Origin: Linyphia triangularis | Lineage: Eukaryota > Arthropoda > Arachnida > Araneae > Linyphiidae | DNA: 64,000 nt | Assembly: GCA_963978545.1 (NCBI GenBank) | Contig: OZ021731.1 | Location: 22,233,093 to 22,297,092 of the forward strand | Direction: 5' to 3' | Shown here: positions 12,901 to 23,025 of the stretch, piece by piece | How the letters are laid out: the number at the start of each line of letters is the position of its first letter | Numbering within the stretch: position 1 is the first letter of the stretch | Made by a program: the position numbers and the translations under genes | Notes under the pieces: generated by a model | The model's input: the letters and a program-made list of their open reading frames with translations, nothing else | Told to the model about the DNA's origin: nothing | The model's database searches: none

Positions 12901-15900
12901 TTTAAACATCACTCAGTTGGAAAAAAAAAAAAAACTGGTTTAGAAGAGGGATTTAGTGTTCTGTTCACTATATTTTGAGCTTTAGCTAAAGATTGGCTCT
13001 ACTTAATATTTCGCAAATGCAGTTACAAAAACCGGCAGAAAATTGCGATCTCGGACAATTTTAGGGGGAAATTAAGGAGTTTTTAAGGACCTGATTCATC
13101 AAAAATAAGGAGTTCTTAAGGGCCCTTAAAAATGAAAACCAAAATTAAGGAGTTCTTAAGGACTTTTAAGGACCCGTGGGAACCCTGTAAATCCAGATGG
13201 TCATTTCGTATGTGTTTTGATTAAGCATATTTTATTGGATTTTTAACAAGCCTCCTTCAAAATAGCAAAGAAAGGAATTTGAAAGGCTTGATTAACTTAG
13301 TTAAAGGTGTATAACCATCAAATGTTTACAATAAGAATTTAAAAAGAATATTTCGGTTTGGACAAGCGTAATTGCGATGCCCCCTTGTTAAATTTAAGGG
13401 GTGTTTTTGATAATTTGCCTGTTACCAATTAATTTCTAAACATCTGTTTTGTATTTAAAATTAACATCACAGGAATGCAATCAAAATCCCGGATTATTTC
13501 CGATTTAAAAAATTAAAACTTCTATTACAGCCTACATAATAGCGGCATGCACAGCAAAGAATTGCTGTTTTAAAGCTGAATTTGATCAAATTTGGAAAAT
13601 AAAAAAATGCACATATTTTAGGACATAGTCCTAGTTCTTTAGTTAGAAAACTCCTTGTGATATCCCACAATGAATAATATTAAATTTGGAGAAACTCTAT
13701 TCTTTGTCTGACAATGGCAAACCTAAGAAATAAAGTTTAAGGTTGAATCATTTAAACTTTAAAAAAATTTGTAAGGGGATACATTGTGAAAAGGTCTTAT
13801 CTTAACATTCAGTACATCAAAACATTCTTAACTTAATTTTAATGTATTATAAATTGATATTTTTATAAAAAATAAATATTTGATGAAGATTTTAATGTGT
13901 AGATGGTTTTTTAATTTTAATAATTTTCTCATTCCCATTCCAGCAGAAGTAGGACTGAAGCATTTTATCAGTATTTTGATATCTTTTGAGTTTCTGAGCA
14001 AGTCTTTTGCATTATTATTATTATTATTTTTTTCAAACAATCGAAAATTTAAAATTATTTATTGTGGTGGAAATGTAAAACAATATTGAAATTGTGAAAG
14101 AAAACCTGTATAAAATTTCTTGCAATTTTCTAGAAAAGTGCCCTCGTAGACAGGAGTTGCCCCTTTTTGGAAAATAGCACCCTGCCCTTTTTTATTTCTA
14201 GGATGAACTTTGATGTTATCATAATCAAAATATTGCAGTTTTCCCATACAAACTGCCACTGGCCAAGAACACTCACAATAACATCATATTTAATTTTTTT
14301 TAATCATCCCTTATGGCAAAGTGGTGATAAGGTATTTAAGCTAAGATATTTTATTTTCAAATATTCAATTTAAAATATGGGATTACAGAGGAAGACAAAT
14401 ATTGCTTTTTAAAATATATTTTAGTTTCCAAGTCAAAGACGGTGACAAATGAAATTAATTTAAAAATGGAAATAATTACAATAAGTTAAACTAAAAGTGT
14501 CTTTAATGAGAGACAGAAATAAATGGCATGTTTTTTAAAGATAGATTCTTTTTAAGACCTTTATTTAAAAAAAAATTCTGAAGGGTTTTGTAATGGGAAA
14601 TTTATTATCAGACACTGTTGTGAAGAAAATGAAGAAGGATGCATTTTTTAAATAAGATATGATTTAAACCAGCGTTAGCCACTACGCAGCCTGCGGGCCG
14701 GATTTGGCCTGCAACAGATTTTTCTGCAGCCTACCGGCATCATAGAAGATATTTTTTTTTTTTTAGTAGTATGGGCTTTTTGTTTTTTACATGATTGTAA
14801 TTTATCCGAAATAATATGAGTTAACTATGTAGAACGCAGTTTTTCACTACATGCCCGAAGAAACTATATGAAAAAACTTTCAGCAAAGTGATTTTCCTCA
14901 AGAATAAATACAAGAATAACTTAACTGAACATCATTTGGACAATTTATTAAAATTAACTGCAACAAATACTCCGAAAGATATCGACTCTTATCATAAAAT
15001 AAACTGAAAAATTTCGTCAGCCATCGTTTCGCAATTGATATTGACTAAAACAGAGTAATCTAGAACACAGTTTAAATACTTTTATTAAGAGTTAGGTTAA
15101 GTCGTATTGTCACTTTGAAATAAAAGATTAATTTCTTATTTTAGACTTTGATTTAATAATAATGAAAACTCTATTTTTTTAATTATTATTAAAAAAAAAA
15201 AAAAAAGAGAGAGAATCAAATATCAATTGCAATTTTATTAAAATAAAAATATTTTTTTTTTTTTAGTTTTCAGAAATGTTGTATATTTTTAAATTGATAT
15301 TAATTAAAGATACATATTTTGGTGTATCCGGCCTGCGAAAAGTTCCAACATAAGTCATACGGCCCTGCCTCTAAAAGTTAGTGGTGAATGCTGGTTTAAC
15401 CCTTTAAATCCCATGGAGTCAGCGTTGTGGGTTTCACAAAACCCCGATGACTTTCCATTCATAAAAACTGGAAATGAACTCGCCCGACTCGTTTTCCTGT
15501 CTGCCACTCCTGGGATTGCTGTGGGGGGTCACTGTCGACCATTAAAAGATCATTACTATATATATACAGCCTGCAATAGGGGTGTGCGTTGGGTCATCTG
15601 CTTGATATGTCAGAGAATTTAGTTGGCGTCTTATCAATGAAACAAACGCCACCGCTAAGTACATGACAAGATTCGCATAAAAGAAAAGTCCCTGACTATC
15701 TTATTCCATGTCCAAAGGGTGGGGCAGTTTGACATTGAGTACTTTAAATCCATGTCTCCCCTCAACATGCCCCACAATAGCCTATTGTTGAGGACCGTCA
15801 CGCTTTAAACAACTAAGGCAGGGCAGTTCCCCTCACTTGGAAATATACGTTTACCCCTGCAACCGCCCGAAAGGCGGTTAGCTGGGAAATTCTCTACAAG

Positions 15901-16780
15901 GCGGTATAGGGCGGGTTGGGATTTAAAGTGTTAAACACATCGCTGTAATTACATTAGAAAATAACACATTAAATTATTTAAAAATTTCATTCTTTAAAAA
16001 TCTGAATAAAAATTACCTACTTGAGCTAAATCATCTTTGTAGATACCTCTTTTTAGTCGCACCCATTGTTTCGGCTTTAATTGGGCTTGTTCTTTGGTGA
16101 CCCTCAAAACATCAGTCATCTCTTTTATAGGAACCATCTAATTACAATAAAGACAATATTAACACAATATTTATTCCAGTTACAAAGATACATTCATAGT
16201 GAAAACTGTATTATAACTCAATTTAAAAGATGTTTGTTTGTAGGACAAAAGAATCGGAAGAAATAATTATTTTGAATTTTGAAATGAGATACAACAAAAC
16301 CTCTACTTTTAGACAATTATATATATTGCACACCTAAATCTGACTCAACGCAAAATGTGAGCGCTATTATAAATAAAAATCAATTTCTGATCAAATGTTT
16401 ACCAAAAAACAATGTGTTTACACACAAAAGCATATATTTTTGTTGTTTTAAATGTTAAAGCTAAACACAGAGCACAAATTAATTCCTTCCAAGATGTACA
16501 TTTTATAAATCCAACTAAAATTCTCCATTTTTTTTTCTTTAGGAAATGAAGGAAAGGGGGGCAAGGTGTATTTGTTTAAGAAACAAAACCTTTTCCAGAA
16601 GTATTAATAGGAGAAATCTATCTAAATGAGGTCTTGAAAAAATTTAATTTTGTAAAGAAATAATATATGGTTGAAATTGTGCTGCTAAATACATTGAACA
16701 AAAAGTTAAACGTAAAAGTGCTTGCCATGAACATAATCAATTAATGATTGTTATAGATTGCAAATGATAGTCCAGTGGAG

Positions 16781-16818
<38 letters not shown>

Positions 16819-19800
16819 TGTAATATCTTACAAACATGTTAATTTCATACCGCACTAATTTAATTTTTTTAAATGCAATTAATATATTATTAGATTTATT
16901 GTTTATATTAAATTAAGCAAATGTTAATAGGAAATTTACTTGTGGACTAAGTCCCATAAGTGGTATCAATTGTCACCATTTTGTTTCATGATTAAAAAAA
17001 CTTTCCTTGATCTGCAAACTGCTTTGGATAACCTGCTTAATTTTTTCGATTAAATTTTATAAAGTGGATATTTTCAATTATCATCTATTAAGATTAAGTT
17101 AGGAGAAATAACAAGAAAACTTTAACAACCATTTAATTACAATACATTACTATGTACTAATTGAACTATTTTCATTTTAGAATATCATTCCTCAATTCAA
17201 TAGATCAACTAGTCTATTAGAGTACAAAAAATTAAATGATATTTGGCAATTCAATAGAAATGCTATAAGTAGTACAAAAATATCATATAAACCAGACACT
17301 AAAAACATACCATTTGTTGGTATTGTCCCATTCGCAAACTCCCCACTCCATTTATAGCTTGCTTCACGTGAGTTTGTTTGTAGGCTTCAATGTAAATGTA
17401 GCCTTTCACACCTTCGGGAGCAACAACACTCTTGATTTGCAATGGCTACAATATAAAAGTAGTTTTTGAAATTATAAATAAATGCATACTTTAAAGTAAA
17501 ATAACTAGTAAAATACTAAAACAATACTATTGTCTTACCTCCTCAGTGTATTGATAAGCAATAAATTTCCTCATCAGCAAAAGCACAGTTGTCTTCTCAT
17601 CACCAATACGGCACTTCACCATCCAAAGATTTGGATCTCTACAATTTAATTACACAATGAGTAAAACAGTGCATGATTGAACAAAATTACTGAAAAAGTA
17701 TGCTAAAAAAATGAACCTAAGCCATTAAAAACGTTATAATCAAAAATATAGTTAGCTTACTTTACACTAGGTAACAAAGTTTGCTGCGCGATTTCATCTG
17801 GTAGTTCATGATCTCCACCATCGCCATAACCTTTTTCTGCAGCTGATGACTCGGCATACTTTTTTCTATAATAATCTTCAATTTCATCTTCTTTTTGGGA
17901 GCTAAAAGATAAAGTTTATGTGTAAACATAAATCTATACAGCTAATAACAGATAAATTTAAGTTTTAATACTTCATAACCTGCTAGGAAAAACATGGTTT
18001 TACTTCATGTCTGCTTTTGTTTGATCTTCAAAAATATGTTTGGACTCATTTCTGAATAATGAATTTCTAAAATTAATTTTTGACCAAATTAGCCAGACAG
18101 TTTGCTTTGTTTCAGAAAGTATGTAGACTTGAAATCCAAAAGTCCTGAACTTTAAGATAGGTGCAGTATTTTAACCAAATTCAGGTTCTATTTCAATTGA
18201 GATATCACAGACTTTGCACAAATATTCATCTACAAGCACTTTTTTGAAATGGGTACAACTTTTGTAGTTGAGATTTTATTAATGAAGTGAATTTCTATTG
18301 AAATGTGTTTAGTTGTTAAATTTTCTGTAATTGCATGGTACAATTTAAATTTTACATTCTCCATAACTTGAATTTTTTTTTCTCTCTAGTTAGAAGTGGG
18401 TGAATGTACCTTGCACCTTCTTAGGTCCATCCCAAGTTGTGAAATTTTTTAAATCAACTTTTAATTTAACCATTGTGACAATACGACTGCTCAGAATGGT
18501 CAAGGCGCCAAAAAACTTGGTTTGGTTGGTTGTATTCAGATTACCTGGCGTCGTCAGCAACACGAGGGCTATAATGCGCCGAAACATTAGTCATTAGACA
18601 AGCCAACATACATTTACAAACACCCATGTCAACACGGGACTCGAACCCGCAAACTTGCGGTCTAGAAGCTAGCACGCTAACCACTATACTGTTTGGTCGG
18701 CAAAAAAACTTGGGACTTGTCCAGGAACTTAGCGGATTTTCTGATTTTAATATTTAAAAGGACTTTTAATGCAATTTCTAAAACTTTTTTAGCTAGGACA
18801 ATAAAAGTTATTAAAAAAGTTTAAAAAAAAAAAAAAAATTAAAAAAAAAGTCAAATATATTGTTAAAGAAACCCAAGCTAAAATAGTGAGCCAGAAAAAG
18901 TCGCGAAATCTAGTGGTTGCCACCAAGCAGCCCTATTTAATTTCTTTGGGGTACTTATTCTTCACACAGTGAACTAAATAGGACTATTGAGTAGCAACCC
19001 TGCAGGCATTCAGAATTAGAAACTCTAGTTTTATCGAAATGATTTAATTTCAGTTCATTGGTTACAAAGTAGCCTGTAAATTAAATAAGAGCCGAGATTA
19101 TATTATTTGGTTACAAATATTAGATTATAATTATTATACCCTTCCCAAAAGCCATGGCTGACAATATATTGAGATATAAACTTTATCATTCCAAAGAAAG
19201 AGACAGTCCAAATTAACATTTTCATTCATTGGGTAGTAGCAACTACTGATTTATCACAATACACCTAATAATGCAAAATAATTTACAATTACAAATCATA
19301 ATTCTACCCCACATTTGAATATAGAACCACTCACGTCCACATCATCTGAAGTCGCCTGTGGCTGTCAATATCCCTGGAGGTGTTCTCCTCAGTGGGTCTT
19401 GTTCTATCAATGATGTCCTCCGCCCCTTCTTCCCATTCCTCCTCCTCCTCAACTTCATCATCCACTTCGGCTTCATCCAAAATGAAGTCCCCATATCTGG
19501 ACTTCTTTTTCTTTCGCTTCCTTTTGTCATTGTCATCATCCTCTTCGTCATCTTCATCGTCCTGAAATGGAGGAATTTCATATTGATGAGAGAAATGTAA
19601 TTGTGATACGATTTAAAATAGGAATCTCTTGCTGTCATGGTAATGTTGAGCGAAGTTTGAGCGTTTTGTATTTTTATCTGTATATTTCCTGGATATTTAA
19701 CCATTATGAAATGGTTCATTGTACTCCATTCGTATCCTAAAGTATAATCTAGTTTTTTTTTTTAATACTTTAAAAATATAAGTCAGAATGGAATGAAATT

Positions 19801-21277
19801 TGGTACACAAGTGGAAAAAGAATTGAAAATGATACAAAACAATGATTTTTTATCTACATAAAAGGGTTATCAGAAAAATGGGAAAAAAATGGTTTTCAGT
19901 TTCACTGAAAAACAATAATTTAAACAATTAAAATCAGAAAGTTAATAGGGTATGTGCCATCCAATAGCTATCACACATGCTGCACAATGATTTTTCAGTC
20001 TTTTGATTAGTTCTGTGATCAGATTCCTAAACCTGCAAGAAATCAGTTTATAATTCTTGAACCAAGCTTGGTGGGGGACAGAAGACTGCAACACGTCTCC
20101 TGAACATGTCCCATACATGTTCTATCAGATTAAGGTTAGGCATGCCTATGAGCTCTCTTGTATTAATGTTTTCCCTTTCAAGGAAGCCGCCGATTAGGGC
20201 GATGAGAAGTTGCATCATCATGTACTAAAAATAAAATCAGGACTAACAGCACCTCGAAAAAGGCGAACCGTAGGTTCAAACACCTTGTCAAGGATGTGGT
20301 GGACTGTGCGATTGTCCAACGTCATGCCAGCCAAGACCATAACTCCCACCTTGCAAAAAGATGATTGTCTGTGATGTTTGTTTGAAAAGCAGGTACTGTG
20401 CTTTCTCCAGATTGTGTTATGGCGAGAATTATCCAAGCATCCAACAAGTTAGAGCATTATTCAACAGTCGTTTCAGATAAAACAGCAAAATGGTTTCATA
20501 TGTAATTTCATTAAAATTTTTTTATCTTTAGGACACAGAACTACAAAAAGAATAGCTTAAAACTTTAAATCCGCAACTCACATCGTCTTCTTCGTCTAGA
20601 TCTTCTCCTTCCGGCTCCTCCTCTCCTTCCCCTTCTTCAGCAGCTGCTTCCGCTTCGGTCACTTCTTCGGCTTCATCTTCATTTACTTGACTCCCTGCAT
20701 CACTGTCTGCATCAGAACCTTTTTCGCTTGCGGCATCCTCGTTTTCCCCCTGAAATGAGTTTAGAAAAAGAGTGAATTAAAAAAAAAGCCATTGTTACAA
20801 TAAAGGCTGAACTTATCTTGTAATACCGAAATGAGGAACAGATTTTGAGGACTTAATAAAAATCTAAGAAAATTAAGGTAAGTTACAATAGAAAATTTAG
20901 ATTTTTAAAAACTTGGATCTTTGTTCAAGTTTTTTACAAAAGCAAATGTACTGAATACACCAACTGGCTATACTAGACCTCCATTAGAGTAAGTTACAAA
21001 TTAAGATTCAGAATGTTTAAACAGAGATTAAAAGCCTTAAAATAAATTAGCCTAAAATTAATGACAATGGTGGTAGGCTGGTGCAAAGCAGACACAACCT
21101 GATAAAGTAAAAATGAGGAAAATTGAAAATACAATGTTGCAGGGTACAGGTTATGGCACTCTGTACAAACAGTAAGATATTCTCTATGTATACAAAGTAT
21201 AACCAAATTTAATACCATACCTCACTTTGTTCACCACTTTCATTAGCAGAATAATTGCTGTCATCAGTATCAGACAT
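784..21277 (-). CDS. SUPT5H: Transcription elongation factor SPT5, 5' two-thirds (16 coding exons, runs off left edge)
   Basis: SPT5 pairs with SPT4 as DSIF, which binds RNA polymerase II over the exit channel and controls promoter-proximal pausing, elongation and termination in the nucleus. Sixteen exons with GT/AG borders join without a stop into 632 codons. Order: start [10 protein letters not shown], close to the vertebrate N-terminus; acidic region about 10-150; NGN domain (binds SPT4 in the family) about 202-287; KOW1 about 298-331; KOW2 about 445-478 ([12 protein letters not shown]); KOW3 about 498-531 ([16 protein letters not shown]); start of KOW4 about 620-632 (VKVIDGPHS). The rest of KOW4, KOW5, the phosphorylated C-terminal repeats and KOW6-7 must lie left of position 1. 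The open edge is a GT donor, so this is a window cut and not a truncation. Similarity is very strong across the NGN and KOW domains. Confidence 0.96.
991..1060 (-). CDS. SUPT5H: SPT5 coding exon 15
   Basis: Acceptor TATATAG, donor GTAAGA, 70 nt, phase 2 to 0. Residues 567-590, [20 protein letters not shown], the conserved strand-rich linker between KOW3 and KOW4. Confidence 0.95.
1919..2016 (-). CDS. SUPT5H: SPT5 coding exon 14
   Basis: Acceptor ATTTTCAG, donor GTAGGT, 98 nt, phase 0 to 2. Residues 535-567, [11 protein letters not shown] then [12 protein letters not shown] six bases further on would include an in-frame TAG, so the first donor is used. Confidence 0.94.
2105..2260 (-). CDS. 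SUPT5H: SPT5 coding exon 13 (KOW3)
   Basis: Acceptor TAATGTAG, donor GTTTAT (weak), 156 nt, phase 0 to 0. Residues 483-534, [18 protein letters not shown] then [14 protein letters not shown] and FSDLTMHE: complete KOW3. Confidence 0.97.
3110..3325. repeat. Dispersed repeat, copy 1 (partner at 59930-60150, inverted)
   Basis: The stretch GCGCAGTGAGTTTTCTAA followed by AGGTAGGAATTT and several short 'ttaaggataat' phrases recurs in reverse complement near 60.1 kb. It lies in an SPT5 intron. Family unknown and no coding sequence seen. Confidence 0.55.
3662..3816 (-). CDS. SUPT5H: SPT5 coding exon 12 (KOW2)
   Basis: Acceptor TAAACAG, donor GTAATT, 155 nt, phase 1 to 0. Residues 431-482, [20 protein letters not shown] then [16 protein letters not shown]: complete KOW2. 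Confidence 0.97.
4085..5512. mobile_element. THAP-domain DNA transposon with short TIRs, about 1.43 kb
   Basis: Ends are inverted: ATAGACAATTCCCGCA on the left and TGCGGGAATTGTCCAT on the right. Both subterminal arms recur in four other copies in this window. The inside holds a THAP-domain ORF (4890-5186, minus). The 12-mer TGTCAAAAAATA occurs at 4067-4078 and directly after the right end at 5513-5524: a possible target duplication, although a few bases separate it from the left TIR. It lies in the SPT5 intron between exons 11 and 12. The superfamily (P, Kolobok or other THAP-bearing) is undecided. Confidence 0.75.
4890..5186 (-). CDS. THAP zinc-finger protein of the transposon, 98 aa
   Basis: The reading frame has the THAP pattern: C9-x4-C14 (CFVPMC), VP at 29-30, W39, then C62-x2-H65-F66 (CEDHF). 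These are the C2CH zinc ligands and invariant Trp/Phe of THAP DNA-binding domains. THAP domains form the N-terminus of several DNA-transposon transposases. Nothing resembling a catalytic domain follows, so this is a fragment or a DNA-binding-only product. The frame is uninterrupted and starts with Met. Confidence 0.7.
   Translation of the reverse strand: MSNVFYKYCFVPMCKSTTITTPDKIFIYVPRNKNTRKKWCQAMKRDIEKYMPLSTKTVRYVCEDHFKISYIYDNFYIRKIKECLPFKFKTSYLLGKLF
6216..6297 (-). CDS. SUPT5H: SPT5 coding exon 11
   Basis: Acceptor CCTTCCAG, 82 nt, phase 0 to 1. Residues 404-431, [17 protein letters not shown]. Two GT dinucleotides overlap at the end (GAGTGTATCC). The second (exon end 6216) is phase-compatible with the next exon and restores the conserved reading. 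Confidence 0.9.
6421..6526 (-). CDS. SUPT5H: SPT5 coding exon 10
   Basis: Acceptor TTATTGCAG, donor GTAAGC, 106 nt, phase 2 to 0. Residues 368-403, with [20 protein letters not shown] and [13 protein letters not shown], a highly conserved block of the KOW1-KOW2 linker. Confidence 0.96.
6629..6693 (-). CDS. SUPT5H: SPT5 coding exon 9
   Basis: Acceptor TTAAACAG, donor GTGAAC, 65 nt, phase 0 to 2. Residues 347-368: a lysine-rich stretch ([14 protein letters not shown]) then LFDVDAIR, equivalent to the conserved RPP..LFD..KIRSLGG segment between KOW1 and KOW2. Confidence 0.93.
6829..7188. mobile_element. Short transposon-like repeat, family X copy 1
   Basis: Starts CAGGATGGCCTCAAAATTCAGG and ends, in reverse complement, GCTGCAGAATCTGGAAATCAGG. 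The same two ends, inverted, bound the copy at 30828-31212. Interior phrases 'attccc' and 'aattcctgg' are repeated. Probably a non-autonomous DNA element; no reliable target duplication seen. Confidence 0.5.
7197..7219. repeat. (TA)n microsatellite
   Basis: About eleven uninterrupted TA units in the SPT5 intron between exons 8 and 9. A1-T-rich palindromic stretch with 'ggtttaaacc' and long T tracts follows at 7420-7525. Confidence 0.85.
8595..8910. mobile_element. hAT-type MITE, 316 bp, with perfect 8-bp target duplication
   Basis: Ends CAGTGATTCTCAACC and GGTTGAGAATCACTG form a perfect 15-bp TIR of the type common to hAT elements. The flanks are identical 8-mers, GATTAGGG, at 8587-8594 and 8911-8918. 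The phrase 'gtgtgccgccaaatt' recurs near both ends. Non-coding. It sits in an SPT5 intron. Confidence 0.93.
9068..9156 (-). CDS. SUPT5H: SPT5 coding exon 8 (KOW1 end)
   Basis: 89 nt, phase 1 to 0, donor GTAAGT. Two AG acceptors lie 4 nt apart. Only the second (GGTAG before 9156) keeps the frame, giving [20 protein letters not shown]. Residues 317-346. Confidence 0.94.
11128..11245 (-). mobile_element. tRNA-derived SINE, type 2, fragment
   Basis: Reverse complement holds the type-2 phrases CATGAACGTTCGTTGTGGTT and AGGTTCAAATCCCGG-like B-box sequence. It is truncated and divergent, and lies inside the 3.6-kb element. Confidence 0.55.
11442..11549. repeat. 27-bp tandem repeat, four units
   Basis: Units of the form CAATCGACAAAAATGAATAT plus CGCGAAA (27 bp) occur four times with few changes. 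Because 27 is a multiple of three, both strands stay open, giving TIDKNEY repeats on plus. I do not regard either frame as a gene. Confidence 0.85.
14670..15393. mobile_element. hAT-like non-autonomous element, 724 bp
   Basis: Left end CAGCGTTAGCCACTAC, right end GTTAGTGGTGAATGCTG, imperfect TIRs. Subterminal 'cctgcgggccggatttggcctgc' is typical of many hAT elements. The flanks share TTTAA but no clean 8-bp duplication. The right end abuts the piggyBac-like element. Confidence 0.6.
15400..15930. mobile_element. piggyBac-type MITE, 531 bp, TTAA flanks
   Basis: Left end CCCTTTAAATCCCATGG, right end GGTTGGGATTTAAAGTG. Both sides are flanked by TTAA (15396-15399 and 15931-15934), the piggyBac target. 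GC content is higher than the surroundings. No transposase. It lies just 3' of SPT5 coding exon 7 on the minus strand. Confidence 0.82.
16017..16137 (-). CDS. SUPT5H: SPT5 coding exon 7 (end of NGN, KOW1)
   Basis: Acceptor GTAATTAG, donor GTAATT, 121 nt, phase 0 to 1. Residues 277-317, [13 protein letters not shown] then [18 protein letters not shown], the beginning of KOW1. Confidence 0.97.
17311..17445 (-). CDS. SUPT5H: SPT5 coding exon 6 (NGN domain, second part)
   Basis: Acceptor TATTGTAG, donor GTATGT, 135 nt, phase 0 to 0. Residues 232-276, including [20 protein letters not shown] and [14 protein letters not shown]: core NGN strands, almost invariant in animals. Confidence 0.97.
17539..17638 (-). 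CDS. SUPT5H: SPT5 coding exon 5 (NGN domain, first part)
   Basis: Acceptor AATTGTAG, donor GTAAGAC, 100 nt, phase 2 to 0. Residues 198-231, [15 protein letters not shown] then [14 protein letters not shown]: the first strand and helix of NGN, the SPT4-binding fold. Confidence 0.97.
17761..17901 (-). CDS. SUPT5H: SPT5 coding exon 4
   Basis: Acceptor CTTTTAG, donor GTAAGC, 141 nt, phase 2 to 2. Residues 151-198, with [14 protein letters not shown] and [11 protein letters not shown]: the conserved linker just before the NGN domain. Confidence 0.95.
18521..18701 (-). mobile_element. tRNA-derived SINE, type 1 (copy 1)
   Basis: Reverse complement starts GCCGACCAAACAGTATAGTG, has A-box-like 'tagtggttagcg' and B-box GGTTCGAGTCC-like sequence, and ends in an (AACC)n tail. 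Flanking direct repeats AAAAAACTTGG at 18510-18520 and 18703-18713 show retroposition. Confidence 0.85.
19335..19561 (-). CDS. SUPT5H: SPT5 coding exon 3 (acidic region, basic patch, [11 protein letters not shown] motif)
   Basis: Acceptor CATTTCAG, donor GTGAGTGG, 227 nt, phase 0 to 2. It encodes residues 76-151: an Asp/Glu run, a KRKRKKKK basic patch (possible nuclear localisation signal), then [15 protein letters not shown] and the conserved RRLQ...W segment leading into the EDYYRKKYA helix of the next exon. Confidence 0.95.
19942..20436 (-). pseudogene. Tc1/mariner transposase C-terminal fossil
   Basis: Minus-strand reading gives [16 protein letters not shown], then AVSPDFIF and a stop, then (after frame changes) [18 protein letters not shown], and finally [11 protein letters not shown] ending in a stop at 19944-19942. 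The order (GG.SVMVWG, D.N.RPH, P-D-L-N-P-I-E, C-A-A-C...GG) is that of Tc1-type DDE transposases. Several frame breaks make it inactive. It sits in the SPT5 intron between exons 2 and 3. Confidence 0.85.
20582..20749 (-). CDS. SUPT5H: SPT5 coding exon 2 (acidic region)
   Basis: Acceptor TCATTTCAG, donor GTGAGT, 168 nt, phase 0 to 0. It encodes residues 20-75, almost entirely Glu/Asp/Ala/Gly/Ser: the acidic N-terminal tail of SPT5. It is more GC-rich than the flanking introns. Confidence 0.93.
21221..21277 (-). CDS. SUPT5H: SPT5 coding exon 1 (start codon)
   Basis: ATG at 21277 directly follows the acceptor (TTTCTTTAG). It encodes residues 1-19, serine/aspartate-rich, and ends GTGAG before donor GTATGG, phase 0. 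The opening MSDTDDSN mirrors the conserved animal SPT5 N-terminus, which fixes the start. Confidence 0.93.
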
Positions 21278-21589
21278 CTAAAGAAAAAATATGTTATTAA
21301 ACCAAGGTTGAGTTTATAATTTTTTAAAACAATTTTTAAAATCAACTTTCCATGATTGGGCTTAAATATAAATTTTAAATAATATAACCCATAAAAACAA
21401 AGTTTTTGATGCAAATCCTTTATGTGCATCGTCTATTATGTGCAATCGCAACTTCTTGAGCTTAAGTTTTCTTAGTGTTTGACCACTAAGCACAAATGGT
21501 CCACTTCGAATGATTTACTAACTTCTTTTTTGCCCCCAAAACATGACTGAATACATTATCATCCACAATGAGCATATTTGCATGAATTC

Positions 21590-22085
21590 AGCTGGATTGG
21601 ATGACGGAAAGTGGGTTAAATAGCACTCCGAAGATTTTGCCTCATCAGTCTTAATAGGAGAAGGTTTCAGTCAATATATATCGCCAAATTGAACATGTTT
21701 GAATTAAGCTTGGTATCTGGATAATAGAACATGAGTAAAAGCTGATAAGTCTGACATATAGCAATAGAAATGTGTGTGAAAGTGGTTTTTAGTGACAGCT
21801 TCCAAAACTTTACATAATGCAACTTTATCGAGAATGAATCTATTTGTACAGTAAAAAAAAATTCAGCTTTATTGGAAGATGACAAGTTGGTCTATTAGTA
21901 TTCCTAAGACAGAAGTGTGTGTAAAAACCTTTTTTTTTACAGTGATAGCTTCTAAAACCTGATAGAATGCATTGTCATCGAATCTATCGATCAAGTTTCA
22001 GCCGATTGTATAACTGCAAGTGGGTTAATTAGGCCTCTGCAGATTTGCCAGGCAGGCACACACAGAATCAAAGTAAATATAAAGA
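21590..22085. repeat. Dispersed repeat family R, copy 1
   Basis: Shares 'gatagaatgcattgtcatcga', 'agtttcagccgattg' and 'ttaggcctctgcagatttgcc' with 32515-32745 and, in reverse complement, 51150-51385. Two overlapping half-copies appear present. Non-coding; class unknown. Confidence 0.65.
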
Positions 22086-23025
22086 ATTTACAAGATGACC
22101 TCACAGATAAATACTACTTCTTGATTGACCGTGCTTGGATTTTGCTGTTCAATGTATTTAAAACTTAAGATTAGTTGCAGACAAAAACAAATAAATATTA
22201 CTTATAAGTGCAATTTGGTGAGGTTCTAAAAATAGCAATTATAAATTAATCTACGGGTTTAAACATGCTATGTTTTACAAGTTAGCAAAACACTGAGTAA
22301 TTACTTTTACAAGGATCAAATAAAAAACAGTCTCATTTTTTTGTCTCTCATCTTCTAAAACATAAATTTGTAATTTGTATTGTGCCCAGGGGCCACGAGT
22401 CCCCCATTTCCCTCAAATAGTTAGAAAACAGGATGCAAAAGTTGATGTTCTGGTAAGAGTAAAAGTACAAGTATATACTTAAGATTTACGCCAAGTTAAT
22501 CAAATCTAATAAAAAACCTATTCTATACAACACCAGTTTTTCAAAACATTATTAAAACATGCTACATGGCAAAAATTTATCAATAAGAGTTAATTGATTA
22601 GTTAAAATATAGCTTCAAATATATACAGTACTATTTTGAAATAGAGAAAAGGAGGAAGTCAAATAGATTACTACTACTACTATTTTTGAAATGAATAAAA
22701 TTGTCACATTATCTTATTCTTTATCTGATCACGGTCAATATTTAAATAACTTTACGGTTATGTTCATCTTACGTCCTTTGGTAATGCACTGTGATGGTAA
22801 GAATTAACTCGGCCAGAAGCTGACCAGCATCCCAATAAATAAAAAAAAATCTAAAACTCAAATGATAATTTAAAAGACTAAGATATTGGAATGAGTTATA
22901 ATTTTATAGTCAAGCCAGGTAGGAATTCTATTGTCGTGAAGTTCTACAATACAATTAACAGGACAACCTGGATCACAATTCCAACAATTACATTAAGTAG
23001 GACTAAAAAATTAGGTCAAAAATAA
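22086..23025. other. SPT5 intron 1, no recognisable content
   Basis: AT-rich sequence with no open frame or repeat that I can support. Confidence 0.5.

Larger units (their letters stand above)
9600..13187. mobile_element. 3.6-kb CAGGGTTCCCA-ended element with TAAAT target duplication
   Basis: Left end CAGGGTTCCCAATC, right end CGTGGGAACCCTG, flanked by TAAAT on both sides (9595-9599, 13188-13192). Subterminal blocks with 'aattaaggagttcttaagg' occur in the same orientation at both ends. Inside are a degenerate minisatellite (about 10740-11660), a 27-bp tandem repeat and a SINE fragment. I see no recognisable transposase. Ends resemble hAT-type TIRs, but the 5-bp duplication is not the usual 8 bp. 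Confidence 0.75.
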
